64,000 nt of DNA, from assembly GCF_000374925.1 (NCBI RefSeq), contig NZ_KB895544.1, positions 176,574 to 240,573 of the forward strand, given 5' to 3'. This stretch comes from Arthrobacter sp. 131MFCol6.1. Its GTDB lineage: Bacteria > Actinomycetota > Actinomycetes > Actinomycetales > Micrococcaceae. Below, one piece after another: positions 1-8,017 of this stretch (positions are counted from its first letter, which is position 1; each line of letters starts with the position of its first letter). The position numbers were made by a program, and so were the translations under genes. Under the pieces are notes generated by a model. That model ran no database searches. It saw only the letters and a program-made list of their open reading frames with translations, and was not told the DNA's origin.

Positions 1-81
1 GCGCACGGCGGCTCCGAAACGATTGGTGCGGCCGAGCTGGAACGCCGGATCGGCAACGAACTCGAATCAGTCCGCGCCTGA
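1..81 (+). CDS. C-terminal end of an unidentified protein (partial)
   Basis: The first 27 codons of the window are open in frame 1 and end in TGA at 79-81. The visible tail contains AELERRIGNELE, a short charged stretch that could be an amphipathic helix. The 5' part lies outside the window, so neither family nor function can be assigned. The next gene starts 52 bases downstream on the same strand. Confidence 0.5.
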   Translation, partial: AHGGSETIGAAELERRIGNELESVRA

Positions 82-133
82 GGTCTTGCGTTGGGCCCTA
101 CCCGTGGCGGGCACGGAGTTGTAGATTCACCCC

Positions 134-859
134 ATGACGAACAATCTGAGCGTTGTGATCAATTCCGACGCGCAGCAAGTTTGGACCATGCTGCGCGAAC
201 CCGCCAAAATCGCCCAATGGCACGGCTGGGTGGCCGATGACCAAGAGGCCGAAATCAACGAAATCTACTTCGGCCCCAATGTGGTCGAAGGCGCCGACCA
301 CACCTCCCTGGTGGTCGACGGCGGCGACGTCTTCACCTTGAAACCTGTCGCCACGGGCACCGAGGTCAGCGTCACCCGGGCGGCAATCGACCACAATTCC
401 GAGTGGGCGGCTTGGGACGAGGACATCACCCAAGGCTGGCTGACGTTCCTCCACCAGTTGCGCTTCGCCCTGGAACGGCACCCGCACGGCAAGCGCCGGA
501 CCTTCTTCTTCTCCGTGCCCGGCTCCGGCGGGTCCGCGATAGAGAAACTGGGGCTCAGCGATGTCCCGTCGCCGGGGGACCCGTATTCGCTCACCCTGCC
601 CACCGGCGAGGAAATTTCCGGCAAAGTGTGGTTCCGCAGCAACCACCAGGTGGGTCTGACGGTCCACAACTACGCCGAGCACGGGGACGGCCTGCTGATC
701 GTGGCGGACCAGCCCGCCATCGCCGACGTCCGGCCCGACGGCGGATCCCTCGCGATCGTCTCCACCTACGACCTCGGGGCCCACCAACTGGAGGCGGTCC
801 GCAATTATTGGGACAAGTGGCGGGCTGAGAACTACCCCACATCGGATCCCGTCCACTAA
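134..859 (+). CDS. SRPBCC / AHSA1-like domain protein
   Basis: This 241-residue protein starts at an ATG and opens with an SRPBCC-type beginning, an early beta strand followed by AQQVWTMLREPAKIAQWHGW, typical of START/AHSA1-like hydrophobic-cavity proteins. No signal peptide or membrane segment is visible, so it should be cytoplasmic. A second half (about residues 140-235) may be another copy of the same helix-grip fold, because it ends with a long helix like that of AHSA1 proteins. The family includes lipid-binding proteins, cyclases and Hsp90-activator homologues, so no substrate can be named. It is followed 33 bases later by tgt, but there is no clear functional link. Confidence 0.7.
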   Translation: MTNNLSVVINSDAQQVWTMLREPAKIAQWHGWVADDQEAEINEIYFGPNVVEGADHTSLVVDGGDVFTLKPVATGTEVSVTRAAIDHNSEWAAWDEDITQGWLTFLHQLRFALERHPHGKRRTFFFSVPGSGGSAIEKLGLSDVPSPGDPYSLTLPTGEEISGKVWFRSNHQVGLTVHNYAEHGDGLLIVADQPAIADVRPDGGSLAIVSTYDLGAHQLEAVRNYWDKWRAENYPTSDPVH

Positions 860-892
860 GGCAACGGCAGGGTTAGCTGGCACACTTGAACC

Positions 893-2191
893 GTGCCAGC
901 CAATCCTGACTTCGCGTCTTCGTCCCCCGCGCCTGCCCGGCAGTCCGAGTTCTCCTTCCGCGTGGGCAAACGCCTGAGCGAGGCGTGCCCGCCGTCGGCC
1001 GGGCAGATTGCCGCCAACGGCGGTGAGTTCCTGGGCCGGACTGGCACCATCGCCACCCCGCACGGGGAGATCCAGACCCCGGCGTTCATCGCCGTCGGCA
1101 CCAAGGCCACGGTCAAATCGGTGCTGCCAGAATCCATTGCCGAACTCGGCGCGCAGGCGGTGCTGGCCAACGCCTACCACCTGTACCTGCAGCCGGGCGC
1201 GGACATCCTGGACGAGGCCGGGGGCCTGGGTGCCTTCATGAACTGGCGCGGTCCCACGTTCACCGATTCCGGCGGTTTCCAGGTGATGAGCCTGGGCTCC
1301 GGGTTCAAGAAGGTCATCGACATGAAGTCGGTCGACAATTCGGGGCCGGACGACGCCGTCGCCCCCGGCAAAGAACGCCTTGCCCACGTGGACGAGGAAG
1401 GCGTGTGGTTCAAGAGCCACCTGAACGGCGACCGGCACCGCTTCAGCCCCGAGATCTCCATGAACGTCCAGCACCAAATTGGCGCGGACATCATGTTTGC
1501 GTTCGACGAGCTCACCACGCTGCAGAACTCCCGCGGCTACCAGGAGGAGTCCCTGGAGCGGACCCGGCGCTGGGCCGAACGGTGCATCACCGAACACTTC
1601 CGGCTCACGGAGGAGCGCGCGGGCAAGCCCTACCAGGCCCTGTTCGGGGTGATCCAGGGCGCCCAGTACGAGGACCTGCGCCGCAAGGCCTGCCGCGACC
1701 TCGGCGCCATGAACTTCGACGGCTTCGGCATCGGCGGAGCACTGGAGAAAGAGAACCTCGGCACGATCGTGCGCTGGTGCAACGAGGAGCTGCCGGAGAA
1801 CAAGCCGCGACACCTGCTGGGCATCTCCGAACCGGACGACATCTTCACGGCCATTGAGAACGGCGCGGACACCTTCGACTGCGTCTCCCCCACCCGGGTG
1901 GCCCGGAACTCGGCGTTCTACCACCCCACCGGCCGGTACAACCTCTCCGGCGCCAAGTACAAGCGCGACTTCGGCCCGCTGCAGGAAGGCTGCGACTGCT
2001 ACGCCTGCCTGAACTACTCGCGGGCCTACATCCATCACCTGTTCAAGGCCAAGGAGATGGTCTCGGCCACCCTGATCTCGATCCACAACGAACGCTTTGT
2101 GGTGAAGATGGTCGACGACGCCCGGCTCGCCATCGAGGCCGGCAACTTCTTCGAGTTCAAGGCCGAAACCCTGGCGAACTACTACTCCTAG
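893..2191 (+). CDS. tgt: tRNA-guanine(34) transglycosylase
   Basis: The enzyme exchanges guanine 34 in GUN-anticodon tRNAs for a queuine precursor. The 432-residue product has the family's TDSGGFQ motif (Asp at about 125), the nucleophile motif FDCVSPTR, and the zinc site CDCYACLNYSRAYIHH near the C-terminus. A roughly 20-residue insertion follows GSGFKK (about residues 141-165); I believe actinobacterial versions share it. The start is a GTG, and about 40 poorly conserved residues precede the catalytic core, so the true start could be further downstream. No other queuosine gene is adjacent, but a QPTR-type precursor transporter lies at 7.0-7.8 kb. Confidence 0.95.
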   Translation: MPANPDFASSSPAPARQSEFSFRVGKRLSEACPPSAGQIAANGGEFLGRTGTIATPHGEIQTPAFIAVGTKATVKSVLPESIAELGAQAVLANAYHLYLQPGADILDEAGGLGAFMNWRGPTFTDSGGFQVMSLGSGFKKVIDMKSVDNSGPDDAVAPGKERLAHVDEEGVWFKSHLNGDRHRFSPEISMNVQHQIGADIMFAFDELTTLQNSRGYQEESLERTRRWAERCITEHFRLTEERAGKPYQALFGVIQGAQYEDLRRKACRDLGAMNFDGFGIGGALEKENLGTIVRWCNEELPENKPRHLLGISEPDDIFTAIENGADTFDCVSPTRVARNSAFYHPTGRYNLSGAKYKRDFGPLQEGCDCYACLNYSRAYIHHLFKAKEMVSATLISIHNERFVVKMVDDARLAIEAGNFFEFKAETLANYYS

Positions 2192-2233
2192 GGCGTCCCG
2201 GCGTCGGGGCGTCCCGGCGTCGGGGCGTACCGG
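2192..2233. repeat. 16-bp GC-rich tandem repeat
   Basis: Immediately after the tgt stop, the unit GGCGTCCCGGCGTCGG occurs about two and a half times in tandem. It lies against the hairpin element at 2229-2285. Nothing in it suggests coding or promoter function. Confidence 0.6.
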
Positions 2234-2285
2234 AACCGTGCCAGATCGCCGGAAGTTTCCGGCGATCTGGCAGCTTTCCGGCGAC
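2229..2285. repeat. TCGCCGGAA nested hairpin element, copy 1
   Basis: A perfect 15-bp inverted repeat (2240-2254 with 2257-2271, loop of 2) carries the core GATCGCCGGAA/TTCCGGCGATC and is flanked by weaker outer CCGGAA/TTCCGG arms. It lies between the convergent stops of tgt and the sugar isomerase gene. It is one of seven related elements in the window. A terminator role is possible, although no T-run follows. Confidence 0.75.
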
Positions 2286-2338
2286 CTCGAGTTTCCAAGG
2301 TACGACGGCGCAGAAGTCGGTTGCCGGCCGGCGGGCCG

Positions 2339-3358
2339 TCAGTTGGTGAGGTGCAGCGACGCCGCGAGTGCCGAATCGGCGTCCCGCAGGACCTTGGCCG
2401 CCACCTGGAGGCCCTCGATCCGGCCCAGGGAGACGTCCTCGTGCTCGATGTTGACCAGCATGTCCGGGTCCACCTCGTAGAGCGCGCGCAGGAACTCGGT
2501 CCAGTAGGCGGTGTCGTGCCCTCGGCCCAGGGCCACAAAGTCCCAGGCGGAGTCCTTGGGCCATTCATTGGCCCACTCGTCGCCGCCGAGGTTCGTGCGG
2601 TTTTCGTCCGGGGAGAGCCGCCGGAAGCTGTTGTCGAGGACACCGTAGAGCGCTGCGTTCGCGGTGTTGACGCGGACGTCCTTCGCGGCCGCCTGGAAGA
2701 CCAGCGGGCCGAGTTCGCGGACCACCGCGACCGGATCCATCTGCTGCCAGAAGAGGTGCGAGGCGTCCAGCTCGACGCCGACGTGGGTCGCGCCGGTGAG
2801 CTCGATGAGCTTGCGGACATCGGCGGTGTTGAACACGATGTTCTGCGGGTGCAGCTCGAGGGCCACCTTCACGCCATGGTCGGCGGCCAGGCGGTCGGTT
2901 TCCTTCCAGAAGTCCGCCGCGATGCCCCACTGGTAGTCGAGTACGTCCAGGGCCGCCGAGTTCCAGGCGTTGACGACCCAGTTGACCGTGGTGGCCCCGG
3001 GTTCGCCGCCGGGCAGGCCGGACATGGTCACCACACGGTCCTGTCCCAGCCGCTGCGCCAGCCGGATGGAGCGGCGGATGTCCTCGGCATGCTTCTCGCC
3101 GATCTCACGCTTGGGGTGCAGCGGGTTGCCGTTGCAGTTCAGGCCGGCAATCGAGACGCCGGTGCCCTCGAAAATCCCGAGGTAGTCATCGCGGGCCGCA
3201 TCGCTTTCCAGGATCTGGTCCATGGTGGGGACGTGGACGGCCGGCAAGAACCCGCCCGTGTTGATTTCGATGCCCGTCAGTCCCAGGTTGGCGATGACCT
3301 TGAGGGCCTCGGGAAGGGGCCGGTCGTGCAGGATTGCGTTGTAGACGCCGAGTTTCAT
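2339..3358 (-). CDS. Sugar phosphate isomerase/epimerase family TIM-barrel protein
   Basis: The 339-residue product begins MKLGVYNAILHDRPLPEAL and has the AP-endonuclease-2/xylose-isomerase-like barrel. Likely metal-binding stretches are HPQNIVFN at about residue 163, ELDASHLFWQQMDP, and NIEHED near the end. Such proteins isomerise or epimerise sugars or keto-sugars using a divalent metal, and the substrate cannot be read from sequence. Its start overlaps the stop of the upstream Gfo/Idh/MocA gene by 4 bases (ATGA), so the two are translationally coupled and probably act in sequence. A promoter and LacI operator upstream of the pair suggest control by the divergent LacI regulator. Confidence 0.85.
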   Translation of the reverse strand: MKLGVYNAILHDRPLPEALKVIANLGLTGIEINTGGFLPAVHVPTMDQILESDAARDDYLGIFEGTGVSIAGLNCNGNPLHPKREIGEKHAEDIRRSIRLAQRLGQDRVVTMSGLPGGEPGATTVNWVVNAWNSAALDVLDYQWGIAADFWKETDRLAADHGVKVALELHPQNIVFNTADVRKLIELTGATHVGVELDASHLFWQQMDPVAVVRELGPLVFQAAAKDVRVNTANAALYGVLDNSFRRLSPDENRTNLGGDEWANEWPKDSAWDFVALGRGHDTAYWTEFLRALYEVDPDMLVNIEHEDVSLGRIEGLQVAAKVLRDADSALAASLHLTN

Positions 3359-4533
3359 AGCGTGATTTTCTTTCCGTTGTTGAGGGCGGATTCGGTGACT
3401 GCGCCGAGCAGCTCCATGTTGCGCACGCCCTCCTCGAACGTGGCGCAGCGGGGCAGGGAGTCCGCCTCACTGAGGCCGGCAATTTCCTCGAGGAAGGCCC
3501 GGGCCTGGTAGCCGAAAGCGTCGTTCTGGCCGAAGCCGACGCTGGGCGCGTCCATGGCCAGCCCGCCCGCGATGTAGGGGTGTCCGGGGCCGAGGATGAC
3601 CTGGCGGTAGCCGTTTTCGTTGGCCGGGCCGTCATTGAGGAACAGCTCGATCTCCGCGGGGCGGCGCTGGTCGAACCGGGCGGCGCCGTTCTCGCAGAAG
3701 ACCTCGAAGATGAGGCTGTTGGCGTGCCCTGCCGCGACACGCGAGACCTCGAAGCCGCCGGCGCCGTTCTCGAATTCGGCGGAGAACACCGCGTAGTCGT
3801 CGTTTTCGACCGGCTCGAACGTGTCGCTGACCGCGGCATGGTCGTGGCCCATGACGGCGCCCAGCGGCAGCGGGCGCTTGCCGATCACGGTGCTGAGCCG
3901 TCCGCCGCTGATGGACTTGATGTCGCCGCAGAGGAACTCGGCGACGTACGTCAGGTGGCTGCCGACGTCGGCCAGCGCACCGGAACCGGGGCCGCCCTTG
4001 TAGCGCCAGCTCATGGGCGCCGAGGGGCTGAATCCGTAGTCGGTCCAGTAACGGCCGCTGAAGTGCAGGACGTTGCCCAGGACCCCGGTGCGGATGAGGT
4101 CGCGGATGTAGGCGATGCCCGGCGTGCGGCGGAAGGTGAACCCGATGCGGGCAATCGAGCTGGCGTTGCGGGCCGCTTCGGCCATGGCGCGGGCGTCCTC
4201 GATCGAGTCACTCAGCGGCTTCTCACACAGCACATGCTTGCCGGCGGCCAGCAGGCCTTCCACGACTTCGCGGTGGAGGGAGTTCGCGATCACGACGCTC
4301 ACGACGTCGATGTCATCGGCCTCGGCGATCGCCTGCCACGAGGTGTCATTGCGTTCGTAGCCAAAACGCTTCGCGGCCAGGGAACCGAACTCGGCATTGA
4401 CGTCGCCGATGGAGACCAGCCGGATAGGAGGAAGAACCGGACTGTAGAGCGCGGACGCCGTACGGTAGGCGGCCGCATGCGCTTTTCCTGCCATTCCGGC
4501 GCCGATTACGGCAACTCCCAAACTGTCAGCCAT
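3355..4533 (-). CDS. Gfo/Idh/MocA family NAD(P)-dependent oxidoreductase
   Basis: The 392-residue protein carries the N-terminal Rossmann motif GAGMAGKAHAAAY and the family motif CEKPLSDS at about residue 100, followed by the C-terminal alpha/beta substrate domain. Members oxidise sugars, inositols or glycosides, often at C3. The start codon is preceded by a good ribosome site (AAAGGAG, 6 bases away). It is the first gene of a two-gene operon with the TIM-barrel isomerase and is divergent from a LacI-family gene. The pairing suggests oxidation of a sugar followed by isomerisation or cleavage of the keto product; the substrate is unknown. Confidence 0.88.
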   Translation of the reverse strand: MADSLGVAVIGAGMAGKAHAAAYRTASALYSPVLPPIRLVSIGDVNAEFGSLAAKRFGYERNDTSWQAIAEADDIDVVSVVIANSLHREVVEGLLAAGKHVLCEKPLSDSIEDARAMAEAARNASSIARIGFTFRRTPGIAYIRDLIRTGVLGNVLHFSGRYWTDYGFSPSAPMSWRYKGGPGSGALADVGSHLTYVAEFLCGDIKSISGGRLSTVIGKRPLPLGAVMGHDHAAVSDTFEPVENDDYAVFSAEFENGAGGFEVSRVAAGHANSLIFEVFCENGAARFDQRRPAEIELFLNDGPANENGYRQVILGPGHPYIAGGLAMDAPSVGFGQNDAFGYQARAFLEEIAGLSEADSLPRCATFEEGVRNMELLGAVTESALNNGKKITL

Positions 4534-4582
4534 CGATTTCTCCTTTGAAATTCGGCCAGGCCGACGGCCCGACGCTAGAAAA

Positions 4583-4596
4583 TTGGAGCGCTACAA
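4583..4596. promoter_or_regulatory. LacI-family operator
   Basis: TTGGAGCGCTACAA is a nearly perfect palindrome around a central CG, the usual form of LacI/GalR-family operators. It lies about 12-25 bases after the predicted transcription start of the minus-strand operon and upstream of the lacI-type gene. A weaker related site, CTGGCGCTGAA, follows at about 4600-4610. Confidence 0.75.
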
Positions 4597-4614
4597 AAAC
4601 TGGCGCTGAACAAA

Positions 4615-4643
4615 AGCGTAGCTATGTGCATATGTCCTGTCAA
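4615..4643 (-). promoter_or_regulatory. Sigma-70-type promoter of the oxidoreductase/isomerase operon
   Basis: Read on the minus strand, TTGACA (4643-4638) and TACGCT (4620-4615) are separated by exactly 17 bases. Transcription would start near 4608 and run through the LacI-type operator at 4583-4596, which fits repression by blocking early elongation. Confidence 0.6.
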
Positions 4644-4687
4644 TGGTTGACCGGATATCCTCGGATGAGACGTGAAAGGCTCTGCAG

Positions 4688-5701
4688 ATGTCGTTGAATA
4701 CCCCTCGAACCCGCCGCCCGACGATCTACGACGTCGCCAGGAGCGCCGGCGTCTCCCCGTCGCTGGTCTCGCTCGTGCTCCAAAACCCGTCCAAGGTCAG
4801 CGAGAAGCGCCGGGAAGCCGTCCGGGCGGCCATGTCGGAGCTCGGTTACCGCCCCAGCCGGGCGGCGACCACGCTGGCCAGCAGCCAGACGAAAAGCATC
4901 GGGCTGGTCATTGACGACTTCCGGAACCCCTGGTTTGTGGACCTCCTGCGCGGCATCGAATCCGTGCTCTCACCCCACGGCTACCAGGTCACCCTGGCCG
5001 ATTCCCGCCCGGGCGAGAACCGCATCACTGAGGCCGTGGACGGCCTGCTGTCCATGCACGTGGAGGGCCTGGTCATCGCCGCCGAGCCGAGCGAGTCGAT
5101 GATGGCCGGGGCCTGGGTTCCCGCCGTCGTTGCTGGCTGGCGGAACGGGGTTCCCGCCGGCGCCGGGCTTATCACGAACGACGACGACGGCGGCGGCCGC
5201 ATGGCGGCGGAGCACCTGATCGGGCTCGGCCACACGCGCATCGGACACCTCTCGGGCTTCGGAGGCGCCGCAGCCCACCGGCGGGAGGGCTTCCGCGGCC
5301 GCATCCTGGAGGCCGGCGTCGAGGTCCGGATCGCCGGCGAGTCCCACGGGACCTCCGAGGAGGACGGCTACGCGGCAGCCTGCTGGGTCCTTGACCACCA
5401 CCCCGACACGACCGCCCTGTTCGCCGCCAACGACACCATGGCCCTGGGTGCTCTAGCCGCGGCCAAGGCCCGGGGCCTGTCCGTCCCCGCGGAGTTGTCC
5501 GTGATCGGCTACGACAACTCCCCGCTGGCCAAGTCGCGGTACCTGGACATGACCTCCGTGGACAACCGGAGCGACATTGTCGGCTCCGGCGTCGCAAGCG
5601 CCCTGCTGGCACGGATCCAGGACCCCACCCTCGAACCTGAGCGCAAGCTGATCGAGCCTGACCTCATCGTCCGCGGCACCACGGCCCGCGTTTCCGGCTG
5701 A
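4688..5701 (+). CDS. LacI-family transcriptional regulator
   Basis: The 337-residue protein has the LacI helix-turn-helix at its N-terminus (TIYDVARSAGVSPSLVSLVL, then the hinge-region sequence ELGYRPSRAA) followed by the periplasmic-binding-protein-like sugar-sensing domain. It is divergent from the Gfo/Idh/MocA-isomerase pair, and a LacI-type palindrome lies in the 154-base gap, so it most likely represses that pair until a sugar ligand binds. The ligand cannot be predicted. A purine-rich ribosome site (GAAAGG) precedes the ATG. Confidence 0.92.
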   Translation: MSLNTPRTRRPTIYDVARSAGVSPSLVSLVLQNPSKVSEKRREAVRAAMSELGYRPSRAATTLASSQTKSIGLVIDDFRNPWFVDLLRGIESVLSPHGYQVTLADSRPGENRITEAVDGLLSMHVEGLVIAAEPSESMMAGAWVPAVVAGWRNGVPAGAGLITNDDDGGGRMAAEHLIGLGHTRIGHLSGFGGAAAHRREGFRGRILEAGVEVRIAGESHGTSEEDGYAAACWVLDHHPDTTALFAANDTMALGALAAAKARGLSVPAELSVIGYDNSPLAKSRYLDMTSVDNRSDIVGSGVASALLARIQDPTLEPERKLIEPDLIVRGTTARVSG

Positions 5702-5729
5702 CGCGGCCGGCGGGTCCCCGTCCTGTCGT

Positions 5730-5795
5730 CGAAATCGCGGGAAACCACCGAGTTCGCCGTAAGTTTGCGGCGATTCCGCCGCTGTCCGGCGAAGT
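5730..5795. repeat. TCGCCGGAA nested hairpin element, copy 2 (degenerate)
   Basis: The core TCGCCGTAAGTTTGCGGCGA (5754-5773) is a nearly perfect palindrome, with decayed outer arms (ATCGCGGGAA and TGTCCGGCGA). It begins about 29 bases after the lacI-family stop codon. Confidence 0.6.
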
Positions 5796-5910
5796 GGGCG
5801 CTGTCCAAGGCAGCCGTCCCCGAAAAAAGCTTAGGTGCAACGCCCTCGTGTTTTCCACATGGCGACGGCGGGGCCTCCCGCCCGCTCCTACGGGGGCCGA
5901 AGCTGGTGGC

Positions 5911-6852
5911 ATGACGCATACCCCCCTGCTGGAGCTGCCGCCGACCGGTAACCTCTGGCGCACCGAGCAGCTCCTGGATCTCGGCTTCGGCTCGCGCGCC
6001 ATCCGCTCGCTCCTCGATTCAGGCACCCTCGTCCGGCTCCGCCATGGCTGCTACATCCGCGCCAGCCTCTGGAACGCCCAATCCGCCACCGTCCGGAGCA
6101 GGCAGCTCATCTACGCGCATGCCCACGGAACACTTACGACGTCGACAGGCGCCTTCCACTACAGCCACACCTCCGCAGCGCGCCTCCGCCTCCTCTACCT
6201 GTGGGATGTGGATGACACGATCCATGTCCTCCAGAAGGTGCGCCCCTCGAACGAGCGTCACGGCAGGGACGTCCGCTGCCACACGCGTCCCTTCGCCGAC
6301 CACGACGTCGCCGTGGTGAACGGTCTCCGGACCACTTCCCTGGAGCGCACGACGGCCGACTGCGCCATGCTGCTGCCCTACAGGCAGGCATTGATCCTCA
6401 CCGACCACGCGCTTCGGCTCGGCGCGGACCCGGTCGCCCTGCAGGCACTGGCAGATGGTCTGGACGGCCGCCGGGGCATTCGGACTTTCCGCCGCGTCCT
6501 TGCCGCGGCCGATCCACGCTCCGAATCTCCCGGCGAGACCTTGGCCCGCGACCTGATCCTGCGGCTGCGGATCCGACCCCCTGAGCCGCAGGTGGAGGTG
6601 TCGAGCCGCGCCGGGCGCCACCGCCTGGACTTTGCATGGAAGGAGGAGAAAGTCGCCCTCGAGTTCGACGGCAAAATCAAGTACTTCGACTACAGTCCCA
6701 CGGCCGAGGTGCTCTTCGAGGAACGGCGCCGGGAGAAGGCCTTGGTTGAAGAGGGCTGGCGGTTCGTCCGCGTGGAGTGGAAGGACCTCTTCCGCGAGCA
6801 GGAATTCAAGAGCCGCCTGCTTCGTGCGCTGGCCGGCCGCCGGCACGCCTGA
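5911..6852 (+). CDS. AbiEi-antitoxin-like protein with DUF559/Vsr-like nuclease C-terminus
   Basis: The 313-residue protein begins with a winged-helix segment (TEQLLDLGFGSRAIRSLLDSG, then LVRLRHGCY) like the N-terminus of AbiEi-type antitoxins. Its C-terminal 80 residues have a PD-(D/E)xK-like pattern (RLDFAW, then ALEFDGK, then VEEGWRFVRVEW) as in DUF559/Vsr nucleases. Proteins of this layout are common in Actinobacteria as single genes. No AbiEii toxin is adjacent, so a toxin-antitoxin role is not supported. The frame is open further upstream (to 5794), but the ATG at 5911 begins the conserved part. Function is unknown. Confidence 0.75.
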   Translation: MTHTPLLELPPTGNLWRTEQLLDLGFGSRAIRSLLDSGTLVRLRHGCYIRASLWNAQSATVRSRQLIYAHAHGTLTTSTGAFHYSHTSAARLRLLYLWDVDDTIHVLQKVRPSNERHGRDVRCHTRPFADHDVAVVNGLRTTSLERTTADCAMLLPYRQALILTDHALRLGADPVALQALADGLDGRRGIRTFRRVLAAADPRSESPGETLARDLILRLRIRPPEPQVEVSSRAGRHRLDFAWKEEKVALEFDGKIKYFDYSPTAEVLFEERRREKALVEEGWRFVRVEWKDLFREQEFKSRLLRALAGRRHA

Positions 6853-6930
6853 GCGTCGAATGCGCTGCGGCGGCCGGCACCCCCGACCCCACACCCCGCA
6901 CCCCGCACCCCGGACTCCCGACCCCCGCGT

Positions 6931-6998
6931 CGAATTCGCCGGTAAGCTGCCACGTCGTCTGAAACTTACGGCGACCCCGCAAGTTTCCGGCGAATTGG
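6931..6998. repeat. TCGCCGGAA nested hairpin element, copy 3
   Basis: The outer arms AATTCGCCGG and CCGGCGAATT enclose a weaker inner pair (GTCGTCTGAAA with CTTACGGCGAC). The element lies between two convergent genes, about 80 bases after one stop and 53 bases from the other. Confidence 0.65.
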
Positions 6999-7050
6999 GC
7001 GGGCTGCTGCTTGGATACCGACGGCGGCCGGCGACGGCGGCGGATGAGTC

Positions 7051-7761
7051 CTAGGCGCCGTAGCTCGGTTCGCGCTTCTTGACCCAGCCGATGGCGAGCG
7101 TGGTAAGCGGCACGAAGGCGAACTCCACGAGGGTCTTGTAGAGGAAGCCCACGAGGACGTAGTTGACGAACATCGCGGCGTCGGTAATTCCGATCACGGA
7201 TGCGGCGATGCTGCAGAAAATCAGGGTGTCCACGAACTCACCCGCCACGGAGGAGCCCATGATGCGCGCCCACAGAGACCTTTCCCCGGTCCGCGCCTTC
7301 ATCTTCACGAGGATCCACGAGTTGATGGTCTGGCCGGCGAGGAAGGCCAGCAGCGATGCCAGCACAATCTGCGGGACCGGTCCCAGTGCGCCTTCCAGGG
7401 CTGCCTGCTTGGAGGAACCGTATTCGTCGTCGAACCCCGGCAGGGCGATGATGACCCAGTAGCAGAGCGATGCGAAGACGGACAGTGCAAAGCTGGTGAT
7501 GATGGCCTTGCGGGCCACCTTGAAGCCGTAGACCTCGCTGATGACATCGCCCAGGATGTAGGCCAGCGGGAAGAGGAAGAAGCCGCCGTCGGTGATGACG
7601 GGGCCGATCGCCACGCCCTTGGACGCACCGATGTTGGACAGGATCAGCACCACGGCCATGACGGCGAGCATGATGCCGAAATATGGGGAGCCGATCGAGG
7701 CGAACCTCGGCGCGGCTGACGCCGGGAAGGTCTTGGCGGAAGTCATGGGCATTCCATTCAT
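7051..7761 (-). CDS. Queuosine precursor transporter (QPTR/YhhQ family)
   Basis: The 236-residue membrane protein has about six hydrophobic segments and family motifs such as ILGDVISEVYGFKVARKAI, GQTINSWILVKMK and SSVAGEFVDTLIF. Characterised YhhQ proteins import preQ0/preQ1. With tgt at 0.9-2.2 kb and no preQ0 synthesis genes in the window, it suggests queuosine precursor salvage. The start is uncertain: ATG at 7761 is used here, and ATG at 7746 is an alternative. I looked for a preQ1 riboswitch in the leader and saw no convincing one. Confidence 0.88.
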   Translation of the reverse strand: MNGMPMTSAKTFPASAAPRFASIGSPYFGIMLAVMAVVLILSNIGASKGVAIGPVITDGGFFLFPLAYILGDVISEVYGFKVARKAIITSFALSVFASLCYWVIIALPGFDDEYGSSKQAALEGALGPVPQIVLASLLAFLAGQTINSWILVKMKARTGERSLWARIMGSSVAGEFVDTLIFCSIAASVIGITDAAMFVNYVLVGFLYKTLVEFAFVPLTTLAIGWVKKREPSYGA

Positions 7762-7919
7762 AGTGGTTCGCTCGGCGGCCCGCACCCGCAAGGGGAACAC
7801 GCTGGGCGGCCGGCTGTATTAGCACTGGACGGCCCCGGTGACACAAACCGCCGGAGCCGCCTCCATTCTCGCACCCGACGGTGCGGGCGCGCTGGTCTGG
7901 GGGCAGTGTAGGCCGCGGG

Positions 7920-7979
7920 TTCGCCGGAAACGCGCCAAGTCGCCGTAAATATACGGCGACCCGGCGCGCTTCCGGCGAA
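7920..7979. repeat. TCGCCGGAA nested hairpin element, copy 4
   Basis: This copy has three nested arms: TTCGCCGGAA (7920-7929) with TTCCGGCGAA (7970-7979), CGCGCC (7931-7936) with GGCGCG (7963-7968), and GTCGCCGTA (7939-7947) with TACGGCGAC (7952-7960). It lies 38 bases after the stop of the MFS gene at 8018 on the minus strand. Confidence 0.8.
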
Positions 7980-8017
7980 TTCGAGGACGAGGCCCTGACA
8001 GCGCCGCGGCCGAGGCC

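Noticed and set aside
98..2086. 662-residue minus-strand open frame across the SRPBCC and tgt genes
   Set aside because: It is antisense to two well-supported genes and arises from high-GC codon bias.
5911..6852. Toxin-antitoxin locus
   Set aside because: Only the AbiEi-like gene is present; neither side encodes an AbiEii nucleotidyltransferase.
7762..7900. preQ1 riboswitch before the queuosine precursor transporter
   Set aside because: No matching stem plus C-rich/A-rich signature was seen in the leader; covariance search would be needed to exclude it.
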